From: Thermoactinospora rubra | GTDB taxonomy: Bacteria; Actinomycetota; Actinomycetes; Streptosporangiales; Streptosporangiaceae | Direction of reading: 5' to 3' | Assembly (NCBI RefSeq): GCF_002093975.1 | Contig: NZ_MSZZ01000078.1 | Span: 1-32,609 of the forward strand | DNA: 32,609 nt | Part shown: one piece after another, positions 6,941 through 13,084 of the stretch | Position numbering within the stretch: the first letter of the stretch is position 1 | Layout of the letters: every line of letters begins with the position of its first letter | Program-made: the position numbers and the translations under genes | The notes under the pieces: model-generated | Databases searched by the model: none | The model's input: the letters and a program-made list of their open reading frames with translations, nothing else | Told to the model about the DNA's origin: nothing

Positions 6941-7663
6941 ATGACGACGGCTGCCCTGCAGACCGTGGTGACCGTTCCCGAGCGCTTCCGCGGCCCCGCG
7001 GGCATCGCCAACGGCGGCTGGGTGTCGGGAACCGTCGCGGAGGCTCTCCTGGGCGACCACTCGACAGCCGAGGTCACGCTGCACGCCCCCACCCCCCTGG
7101 ACACCGAGCTGGTCCTGCAGCACGTCGCCAACACCGCCTCCCTGTCCCACGACGGCAGGCTGCTCGTGGAGGCCATCCCGGTCGCCGAGGACGTGGAGGC
7201 CCCCGCCTTCGTGCCGTTCAACCAGGCGGCGCGCGCCGAGGCCGGGTTCGCCGGATGGCGCGGCCACGCCTTCCCCGAGTGCTTCGTCTGCGGCCTGCGC
7301 GAGCCGGGCGACGGCCTGCGCATCTTCCCAGGCCCGGTGGAGGGCTCCGACGTCGTGGCGGCCGGTTGGCGCGTGCCGCACACGGTCGTCGAGGAGGACG
7401 GCGTGCCCGTGCCCGTCATCGGCGCGGTACTGGACTGCGTCACCGGCTGGGCGCACTTCGGCCCCGGCGAGTCGGCCCTGCTCGGCCGGCTGACCCTGCA
7501 GGTCCACCGCCCGGTCTACCCGGGCGGCACCTACTCGGTGGTCGGCCGCGCCACCGGCCGCGAGGGGCGCAAGCTGTACGGCCACAGCGGCATCTACGAG
7601 GTGGACGGCACGCTCGTCGCCGCCGCGAAGGCCGTCTGGATCGTGCCACGCAAGGACGCCTAG
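6941..7663 (+). CDS. hotdog-fold thioesterase-like protein
   Basis: The 240-residue protein has the pattern of actinobacterial double-hotdog proteins related to acyl-CoA thioesterases: an N-terminal half with FRGPAGIANGGWVSGTVAEAL, then the conserved linker FPECFVCGLREPGDGLRIFPGP (written here in two parts: FPECFVCG and DGLRIFPGP) and a second half with VIGAVLDCVTGWAHF and LLGRLTLQVHRPVYPGG. The substrate is unknown, and no acyl-CoA metabolism genes adjoin it. ATG 6941 follows GGAG by six bases; an in-frame TTG at 6929 is less likely. It stands alone between a remnant and a convergent hydrolase gene. Confidence 0.72.
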   Translation: MTTAALQTVVTVPERFRGPAGIANGGWVSGTVAEALLGDHSTAEVTLHAPTPLDTELVLQHVANTASLSHDGRLLVEAIPVAEDVEAPAFVPFNQAARAEAGFAGWRGHAFPECFVCGLREPGDGLRIFPGPVEGSDVVAAGWRVPHTVVEEDGVPVPVIGAVLDCVTGWAHFGPGESALLGRLTLQVHRPVYPGGTYSVVGRATGREGRKLYGHSGIYEVDGTLVAAAKAVWIVPRKDA

Positions 7664-7679
7664 CACGATCTGGCCCGGT

Positions 7680-8534
7680 CTAGGACGTCAGGCGTTCGGC
7701 CACCAGCGCGGCGCACCGCGGGTCGAACAGGATCGTGTAGTGGTTGCAGTCCGGCACCACCTCGTCGCGCACCCTGGACCGCCACGGCTCGACCAGCTCG
7801 TCGGGGAGCATGCCGACGGGCTGGTCGAGCAGCCCGCGCGGCGCGCGCAGCAGGACGACGGGGGCCTCGATCCGCTCCAGCGCCGCGCCGATGCGCTCGC
7901 GCTCGGTGTGCAGGTCCCGGCCGTCCCGCCGTACCGCCTCGGGCACCGCGCGCGAGCGCAGCGCTCCCTCCGGGCCGACCAGGTCGTAGGTCACGTAGTC
8001 CTCGACGTCGGCGTTCCAGGCGGCGGCCAGGGCGGGATGGGCCTTGAAGAAGTCGACGTAGGCGGCGGCCGAGGGGAACGTCTGGGACAGCCGCGCGATG
8101 GCCGGGCCGAGGGTGGCGTCGATGACGACGTCCACGTCGGTGCCGGGCGGGAGCGGCGCGAACGGGATGCCGCCGTCGACCAGGACGACCTTGCCGAACC
8201 GCCGGCGCTCGGCGGCCAGCACGGCCACGTAGGCGCCCATCGAGTGGCCGGCGAGCACCCGCGCGCCGCCGATGTGCTCGTCGACCTTCAGCACGTCCTC
8301 GGCGTGCCTGGCCAGGCCGTACGGGCCGGGCAGGTCGCGGCTGTGCCCGCGGCCCCGCAGGTCCATCGCCACCAGCGACCACTCGGCGGGCAGGTGCCGG
8401 GCCACCGCGCGCCAGGCCATGAGCGAGGCGGTGATGCCGTGGACCGCCAGGATCCGCCGCGTCCCCTCGCCGAAGGTGGCCACCCGCATGCCGTCCACGG
8501 TCTCTGTTCTCACGGGTTCCAGTCGCACGGGCAC
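7680..8534 (-). CDS. alpha/beta hydrolase
   Basis: The 284-residue protein is a single alpha/beta-hydrolase domain. It has the oxyanion-hole HGITAS near residue 33, MDLRGRGHS near 57, the nucleophile elbow AGHSMGAY (Ser near residue 98) and a C-terminal His in CNHYTILFD. The cap region (about 130-220) is ordinary. There is no signal peptide, so it acts in the cytoplasm. The substrate cannot be told; esterase, lactonase or C-C hydrolase are all possible. The start could be GTG 8534 or GTG 8528. It converges on the hotdog gene, with 16 bases between the stops, and diverges from the amidotransferase at 8614. Confidence 0.87.
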   Translation of the reverse strand: MPVRLEPVRTETVDGMRVATFGEGTRRILAVHGITASLMAWRAVARHLPAEWSLVAMDLRGRGHSRDLPGPYGLARHAEDVLKVDEHIGGARVLAGHSMGAYVAVLAAERRRFGKVVLVDGGIPFAPLPPGTDVDVVIDATLGPAIARLSQTFPSAAAYVDFFKAHPALAAAWNADVEDYVTYDLVGPEGALRSRAVPEAVRRDGRDLHTERERIGAALERIEAPVVLLRAPRGLLDQPVGMLPDELVEPWRSRVRDEVVPDCNHYTILFDPRCAALVAERLTS

Positions 8535-8613
8535 AGGCTACTGACCGGCGGTCCCGTACGGCAGAGCGGACCGCCAGCGAAGTGCTGGGATATTTCCAGA
8601 TAAATTACCCCTT

Positions 8614-9285
8614 ATGCGGATCACCGTCATCGAGCACGAGGCCGAGGCCGGACTGGGCTACTTCGCCGACTGGCTGGACGTGCCCTGCGACGTCGTGCGG
8701 CCCTACCTCGGCGACAGCGTCCCCTCCCGCGCCGCGGACGGGCTCATCGTGCTCGGCGGCGAGGCGTCGGCCTGGGACGACGACGGATACCCGTGGCTGC
8801 CCGCCACCCGCTCGCTCCTGCGCGCCTGCGTCGCGGACGGCACGCCGACGCTCGGCATCTGCCTGGGCGCCCAGCTCATGACCCTGGCCTGCGGCGGCGC
8901 CGTCGAGCGTGGCGCCGCCGGGCTGGAAGCGGGCGCGTGCGCGGTCACCGCGCTGCCCGCCGCCTCCGCCGACCCGCTGCTGTCCGGCCTGGGGACGGCC
9001 GTCGCCGTGCAGTACCACCAGGACGCGATGACGCGCCTGCCCGAAGGGGCGGTGCTGCTCATGACGGGCGCCGCGTACCCGCACCAGGCCTACCGGCTCG
9101 GATCGCGGGCCTGGGCGGTGCAGTTCCATCCGGAGGCCACGCCGGACATCTTCGCCTCCTGGACGGCCGCCACGGGCCGGGAGGAGCTCAACGCCGGGGT
9201 CAAGGAGGCGGCCGACGAGCTGGTCGCCACGTGGGAGCCGGTGGCCCGGCGCTTCGCCGCCGTCGTCGCCGGGCGCCTGGGCTAG
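8614..9285 (+). CDS. class I glutamine amidotransferase, GuaA-like
   Basis: The 223-residue protein is a free-standing class I amidotransferase domain, which releases ammonia from glutamine or has evolved to other gamma-glutamyl substrates. The elbow GICLGAQLM (Cys near residue 86) and the His/Glu pair in VQFHPEAT (near 171) complete the triad, and IVLGGEASAWDD resembles the GMP-synthase type oxyanion loop. No synthetase partner is next to it. The gene probably makes a leaderless message: there is no ribosome binding site before ATG 8614, and TAAATT at 8601 sits at the right distance for a -10 box. The stop lies directly against an IS481 remnant. Confidence 0.86.
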   Translation: MRITVIEHEAEAGLGYFADWLDVPCDVVRPYLGDSVPSRAADGLIVLGGEASAWDDDGYPWLPATRSLLRACVADGTPTLGICLGAQLMTLACGGAVERGAAGLEAGACAVTALPAASADPLLSGLGTAVAVQYHQDAMTRLPEGAVLLMTGAAYPHQAYRLGSRAWAVQFHPEATPDIFASWTAATGREELNAGVKEAADELVATWEPVARRFAAVVAGRLG

Positions 9286-9995
9286 CTGTACTGACCACAG
9301 TGGAGGAGGGCTGGCCGCTGCGGCGCGCTGCCGAACGCTTCCAGGTGGCGGTGAGCACGGCCAAGCGCTGGGCCGATCGCTACCGCCGGCTCGGCCCCGC
9401 CGGGATGGCCGATCGACCCTGCTGGCCGCATCACAGCCCGCGCCGCACCCCGACCCGGACCGACTCGGACCGAACGCCGCATCATCAAGGTGCGCCTCCT
9501 GCGCCGGTGGGGACCGGCCCGCATCGGCTACCTGCTGGGCCTGCACCCCTCCACGGTGCACCGCGTGCTGTCGCGCTACCGGCTGGCCCGCCTGTCCCAC
9601 CTGGACCGCGCGACCGGCCGGCCGATCCGCCGCTATGAACACCCTCGGCCCGGCGAGCTGATCCATCTGGACATCAAGAACCTCGGCACCATCCCCGACG
9701 GCGGCGGACACCGCATCTGCGGCCGTGCCGCCGGCGGCCGCAACAGCTCCGCCCACCGTGACCCGGACCGGCCGCGCACCCGCCCCTATCGGCCCCAGAC
9801 CAACGGCAAGGTCGAACGCTTCCACCGCACCCTGCTGGAGGAGTGGGCCTACGCCCGCCCCACCGGTCAAAGACCGAACGGCGTCAGGCGCTCGGCCCGT
9901 GGCTGCACACCTACAATCACCATCGCGGCCGCACCGCGCTCGGCGGTCAGTCACCCGCCGGCCGCGTACCTAACCTCTCAGGACAGAACAGCTAG
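9286..9995 (+). pseudogene. IS481-family transposase, internally deleted and frameshifted
   Basis: Three frames together give parts of an IS481-type transposase. 9300-9488 encodes the N-terminal helix-turn-helix (GWPLRRAAERFQVAVSTAKRWADRYRRLG). From 9490 the next frame gives WGPARIGYLLGLHPSTVHRVL, GELIHLDIKNLGTIPDGGGHRI and, after a jump, TRPYRPQTNGKVERFHRTLLEEWAYA. From 9876 a third frame gives ERRQALGPWLHTYNHHRGRTALGGQSP up to the TAG at 9993 (quoted here in part). About 90 central residues that would include the second catalytic Asp (TDNG motif) are missing, and the first residues are cut. It is dead, and abuts the amidotransferase gene. Confidence 0.85.
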
Positions 9996-9999
9996 TGGG

Positions 10000-10512
10000 T
10001 CAGAACCACCTGCCGGGGCCGCGGATCAGCAGCCTGGCCAGGCCGTGGACCCCGCCGACGGCGGCCAGGAACAGCGCCACCCCGGCGGCGACGGAGCCCT
10101 TCGCCTCGGTCGGCACGCCCTCGGCGGCGAGCCTGCGCCAGGCCCAGACCGAGAAGGGGAGCACCACGGTCGGGGCCGTGAGCACCCCGGGCGTGTAGCC
10201 GCCCTTGAGCGCCGCCTGCGCCAGGTGGACGGCGCCGTGCACGCCGAACCCGGCCAGCGCGGCCTGGTAGAACCGGCTGCGCCCGCCGCTCCTCGCACCG
10301 GCCGCCGAGGCCGCCGCCACGAGCGCGCCCATGAGGCCGATCGCGACGGTGACCTGCGCCTGGGACATCTCGAGCAGGTCCCACCTGATCCAGGGGAAGC
10401 GCCGTTCCAGCTCGGGCCTGTTCCGCCGCATCCAGGACGCCATCGTGGCCAGCTCCTCGGAGTCGTGCACCGCCCATGCGGCCAGCAGGCCCCACGTCAC
10501 CGTCGCCTTCAT
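10000..10512 (-). CDS. HXXEE-domain integral membrane protein
   Basis: The 170-residue protein carries HDSEE at about residues 16-20, the signature of the HXXEE family (Pfam), followed by WMRRNRPELERRF and four hydrophobic stretches (about 52-72, 82-102, 110-128 and 141-163). The family is uncharacterised; the His and Glu residues suggest a metal site at the membrane. ATG 10512 follows GGAGG by eight bases. Its promoter (TTGCGT at 10581-10576 and TAGAGT at 10557-10552, 18-base spacer) overlaps two copies of a palindrome also found before the TetR gene at 12509, so that regulator probably represses it. Confidence 0.78.
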   Translation of the reverse strand: MKATVTWGLLAAWAVHDSEELATMASWMRRNRPELERRFPWIRWDLLEMSQAQVTVAIGLMGALVAAASAAGARSGGRSRFYQAALAGFGVHGAVHLAQAALKGGYTPGVLTAPTVVLPFSVWAWRRLAAEGVPTEAKGSVAAGVALFLAAVGGVHGLARLLIRGPGRWF

Positions 10513-10531
10513 CGTGTCCGCCCTCCAGAAT

Positions 10532-10549
10532 GCAACGCACCGTTGCGTA
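10532..10549. promoter_or_regulatory. imperfect operator copy, HXXEE gene
   Basis: caacgcaccgttgcgtag (from 10533) resembles the perfect palindrome at 10574-10591 with three changes. It covers the expected transcription start of the HXXEE gene, downstream of the -10 box at 10552-10557. Confidence 0.6.
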
Positions 10550-10551
10550 GT

Positions 10552-10581
10552 ACTCTACGGCCGGGAGGTATGGCAACGCAA
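10552..10581 (-). promoter_or_regulatory. promoter of the HXXEE gene
   Basis: On the minus strand, -35 TTGCGT (10581-10576) and -10 TAGAGT (10557-10552) are 18 bases apart. The -35 box lies inside the perfect operator palindrome. Confidence 0.5.
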
Positions 10582-10591
10582 CGTTGCGTTG
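10574..10591. promoter_or_regulatory. perfect 18-bp palindrome, TetR-type operator
   Basis: caacgcaacgttgcgttg is its own reverse complement over 18 bases. A close copy lies at 12476-12493, just before the TetR gene, and a weaker one at 10532-10549. It covers the -35 box of the HXXEE promoter and follows the stop of the dehydrogenase gene by five to eight... bases, so its target is the HXXEE gene. Confidence 0.75.
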
Positions 10592-10595
10592 TATT

Positions 10596-11447
10596 TCATG
10601 GCCGGGTGGACGCCGGCAGGCGGTTGACCGTGCTCCAGTCCTCCTGCCCCCGCCCCTCGACCACCACCGCCGTGAACGCCCGCAGCACGGCCTCCAGCAC
10701 CGGATGCGCCCCGCCGCCGCCCGCCAGGCGCATCGCGTACTCCAGGTCCTTGCGGGCCCAGCCCGCCGCGAAGGTGATCGGCTCCGGCGGCGAGATGAGG
10801 GCGTCGAACGCCATCTTGGTGATCACTCCGCCGGGCCGGTCCACGAGGGCGCGTCCCACCTGATCGACGTCCAGCCCCGCCGACGCCGCCAGCCTGATCG
10901 CCTCCCCGAAGGCCGCCATGTGCGCCGCCTGCAGCGCGTTGAGCACCAGCTTGAACCGCGTCCCGGAGCCGACCGGGCCGAAGTGCCTGACCTCTCGCGA
11001 GATCGCCGACAGCACCGGCTCCAGGGACGCCGGCCGCGCCGGATCCCCGCCTGCGAGCATCACGAGGTTCCCGGTGCGGGCGGCCTCCGCGCCGCCGGTC
11101 ACCGGCATGTCGAAGAACGTCAGCCCCCGCTGCGCGCACGCGGCGGCGAGCTCGGCGATCCAGCCTGCAGACAGCGTGGCCGAGGTGATCGCGACCGTCC
11201 CGGGACGCGCGCCGGACAGGATGCCGTCCGTGCCGAGCCACACCGCACGGGAGGAGCCGTCGTTGGCGGTCACCTCGAAGACGACCTCGGCCCCGGCGGC
11301 CGCCTCGGCGGGCGTCGCGGCCTCGGCGAGGTCGCCGGCCCTGCCGGGGGTGCGGTTCCAGACCACCACGCCGTGCCCGTGCCGCGCCAGGTTGGCGGCC
11401 ATGCCCCTGCCCATGATGCCCATGCCGATCACGGCGACGTTTGCCAT
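10596..11447 (-). CDS. NAD(P)-dependent beta-hydroxyacid dehydrogenase family protein
   Basis: The 283-residue protein belongs to the 3-hydroxyisobutyrate/6-phosphogluconate dehydrogenase-like family. It begins with the Rossmann motif VAVIGMGIMGRGMAANL, has the substrate loop DMPVTGG near residue 121 (DxPVSGG in the family) and the catalytic Lys in FKLVLNAL near 170, followed by the all-alpha C-terminal domain with GRALVDRPGG and KDLEYAMRLA. It oxidises a beta-hydroxy acid or reduces the matching semialdehyde or imine; the exact substrate is unknown. ATG 11447 is chosen because the Rossmann fold starts directly after it. It diverges from the MmyB-like regulator at 11590, which may control it. 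Confidence 0.88.
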   Translation of the reverse strand: MANVAVIGMGIMGRGMAANLARHGHGVVVWNRTPGRAGDLAEAATPAEAAAGAEVVFEVTANDGSSRAVWLGTDGILSGARPGTVAITSATLSAGWIAELAAACAQRGLTFFDMPVTGGAEAARTGNLVMLAGGDPARPASLEPVLSAISREVRHFGPVGSGTRFKLVLNALQAAHMAAFGEAIRLAASAGLDVDQVGRALVDRPGGVITKMAFDALISPPEPITFAAGWARKDLEYAMRLAGGGGAHPVLEAVLRAFTAVVVEGRGQEDWSTVNRLPASTRP

Positions 11448-11527
11448 CGTGTGCCTCCCAGCTCGCTTGCCTGCGGGCTCCAGCGTGGCGCCGGCCGGGC
11501 GGCCGGTGGCAGGCCCGCCCAAGGGGT

Positions 11528-11540
11528 GCCCTGACAGGGC
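11528..11540. promoter_or_regulatory. candidate operator in the divergent dehydrogenase/regulator gap
   Basis: gccctg-a-cagggc is a perfect 6-bp inverted repeat about 50 bases upstream of the regulator start and 80 bases upstream of the dehydrogenase start. It is the clearest symmetric sequence in this gap and a candidate site for the regulator. Confidence 0.4.
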
Positions 11541-11589
11541 CACCTTCCGCCGATCACGGGTGGGCGATACTGGGATGAGTGGAGGTGGC

Positions 11590-12447
11590 ATGAAGTCGGA
11601 GCTCGGGGAGTTCCTCCGCGCCAGGCGGGCCAGGATCGCGCCGCAGGAGGCCGGGCTGCCGGCGACCACGGGGCGACGCCGTACGGCCGGGCTGCGCCGG
11701 GAGGAGGTGGCGATGCTCGCCGGGGTGAGCATCGAGTACTACACCCGCCTGGAGCAGGGCAGGCAGAGCAACCCGAGCGACCAGGTGCTGGAGGCCGTCG
11801 CCGAGGTGCTGCGCCTGGACGAGGACGCACGCAGGCATCTGTTCGAGCTGGCCCGCACGCCCGTGGACCGGCCGGTCGCGCCGCCGTCGCGTGCCGTGCG
11901 CGGGGAGGTGCGCCGGTTGCTGGAGATCGTCCAGCCATACCCGGCCTACGTCCTGAGCCGGGCGAACGACCTGCTGGCCGCCAACGACGGGGGCATGAGG
12001 CTGCTGCCCGGCATCGAGGAGTGGCCGGCGAGGCTCCGCAACACCGCTCGCTACACCTTCCTGCATCCCGAAGGCAGGCGCGTCTACGACAACTGGGTGG
12101 AGGTGGCCGCCGCCACGGTCGCCCATCTGCGCGCCGCCACCGGAGCCCATCCCAACGCGCCCGACCTGACCGCGCTGGTGGGCGAGCTCGTGGTCAAAAG
12201 CCGGGAGTTCGCCGGGCTGTGGGAGCGGTACGACGTGCGCCCCCGCGCCAACGGGCGCAAGCGCTTCGACCATCCGGACGTCGGCCGCATGACGCTGAGC
12301 TATGAAGTGCTGACCGTGGCGCGGAGCGACGGGCACCGGCTCGTGGTGTACCAGGCCGAGCCGGGAACGCCCGACCACGACGCCATGATGCTCCTGGGCC
12401 TCGGCGCGCGGGCCGGGGCGGACGGCGGCACCGCCGCTCGCGGCTGA
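11590..12447 (+). CDS. XRE-family regulator with MmyB-like ligand domain
   Basis: The 285-residue protein has an N-terminal helix-turn-helix (about 8-75; GEFLRARRARI, TAGLRREEVAMLAGVSIEYY, RLEQGRQSNPSDQVLEAVA) and a C-terminal domain of the MmyB type (PAYVLSRANDLLAAN...LLPG, NTARYTFL, GRKRFDHPDVGRMTLSYEVL), a PAS-like fold thought to sense a small ligand such as a fatty acid. Such regulators usually sit divergent from an oxidoreductase gene and control it, as here. ATG 11590 behind GGAGG is chosen; ATG 11575 is an alternative and would give a leaderless-type start after GATACT. Confidence 0.88.
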   Translation: MKSELGEFLRARRARIAPQEAGLPATTGRRRTAGLRREEVAMLAGVSIEYYTRLEQGRQSNPSDQVLEAVAEVLRLDEDARRHLFELARTPVDRPVAPPSRAVRGEVRRLLEIVQPYPAYVLSRANDLLAANDGGMRLLPGIEEWPARLRNTARYTFLHPEGRRVYDNWVEVAAATVAHLRAATGAHPNAPDLTALVGELVVKSREFAGLWERYDVRPRANGRKRFDHPDVGRMTLSYEVLTVARSDGHRLVVYQAEPGTPDHDAMMLLGLGARAGADGGTAARG

Positions 12448-12474
12448 CCATGCCGCGGCGCTGTGCCAGACTGT

Positions 12475-12493
12475 GCAACGCAACGTCGCGTTC
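12475..12493. promoter_or_regulatory. operator copy upstream of the TetR gene
   Basis: caacgcaacgtcgcgttc (from 12476) matches the perfect palindrome at 10574-10591 in 16 of 18 positions. It ends just before the ribosome binding site of the TetR gene, the usual place for autorepression. Confidence 0.7.
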
Positions 12494-12508
12494 CAGAGGA
12501 GGCAGGTC

Positions 12509-13057
12509 GTGGCCGCACGAGCCAGCGAGGCGATCTTCCAGGCCACGCTCAGGCTCCTGGGCGAGCACGGCTACGACGGCCTGACGATCGAGGGCGTTGC
12601 CAGGGAGGCGGGCGTCAACAAGACGACGATCTACCGCTGGTGGCCCTCCAAGCCCGCCCTCCTGCGCGACGCCCTGCTCAACAGCCGGGTCCTGGGCTTC
12701 GAGGCGCCCGACACCGGCTCCCTCCGCGGCGACCTCGTCACCCTGGTCGAGCACGTCATCGAGCTGATGACCGATCCCGGCGTCCAGACGGTCGTGGGCG
12801 CCATGGCCGCGGGCGCCCGGCAGCCGGAGCTCGCGCCGCTGTCCCAGGCGTTCTTCGCCGACCGCTTCGCCCGCGAGCAGCCGATCTTCCATCGGGCGCG
12901 TGAGCGGGGGGAACTGCCCGGCGACGCCGACCCCATGCTGCTGCTGGACCTGCTCGCCGGGGCCGTCTGGTGCCGCGTGCTCCTGCGCGGGCAGCCGCTG
13001 GAGGAGGACTTCGCGACCCGGGCCGTCGATCTCGTCCTGGCAGGCTGCCGGGCATGA
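12509..13057 (+). CDS. TetR-family transcriptional regulator
   Basis: The 182-residue protein has the TetR DNA-binding domain at its N-terminus (AIFQATLRLLGEHGYDGLTIEGVAREAGVNKTTIYRWW, quoted in part; helix-turn-helix at about 28-47) and a C-terminal ligand domain of the TetR_C type (LVEHVIELMTD, PIFHRARERGEL, LLAGAVWCRVLL). GTG 12509 is preferred because GAGGAGG ends six bases before it; the longer frame from 12473 would run through the operator. The operator at 12475-12493 implies autorepression, and the matching sites at 10532-10591 imply control of the HXXEE gene 2 kb away. Confidence 0.9.
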   Translation: MAARASEAIFQATLRLLGEHGYDGLTIEGVAREAGVNKTTIYRWWPSKPALLRDALLNSRVLGFEAPDTGSLRGDLVTLVEHVIELMTDPGVQTVVGAMAAGARQPELAPLSQAFFADRFAREQPIFHRARERGELPGDADPMLLLDLLAGAVWCRVLLRGQPLEEDFATRAVDLVLAGCRA

Positions 13058-13084
13058 GCCCGCGCTGGCTGGGAAGATGGGAGC

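Noticed and set aside
6542..7666. Minus-strand open frame opposite the hotdog gene
   Set aside because: Low-complexity shadow. Its end runs through the amidotransferase remnant, which is better explained by a different frame.
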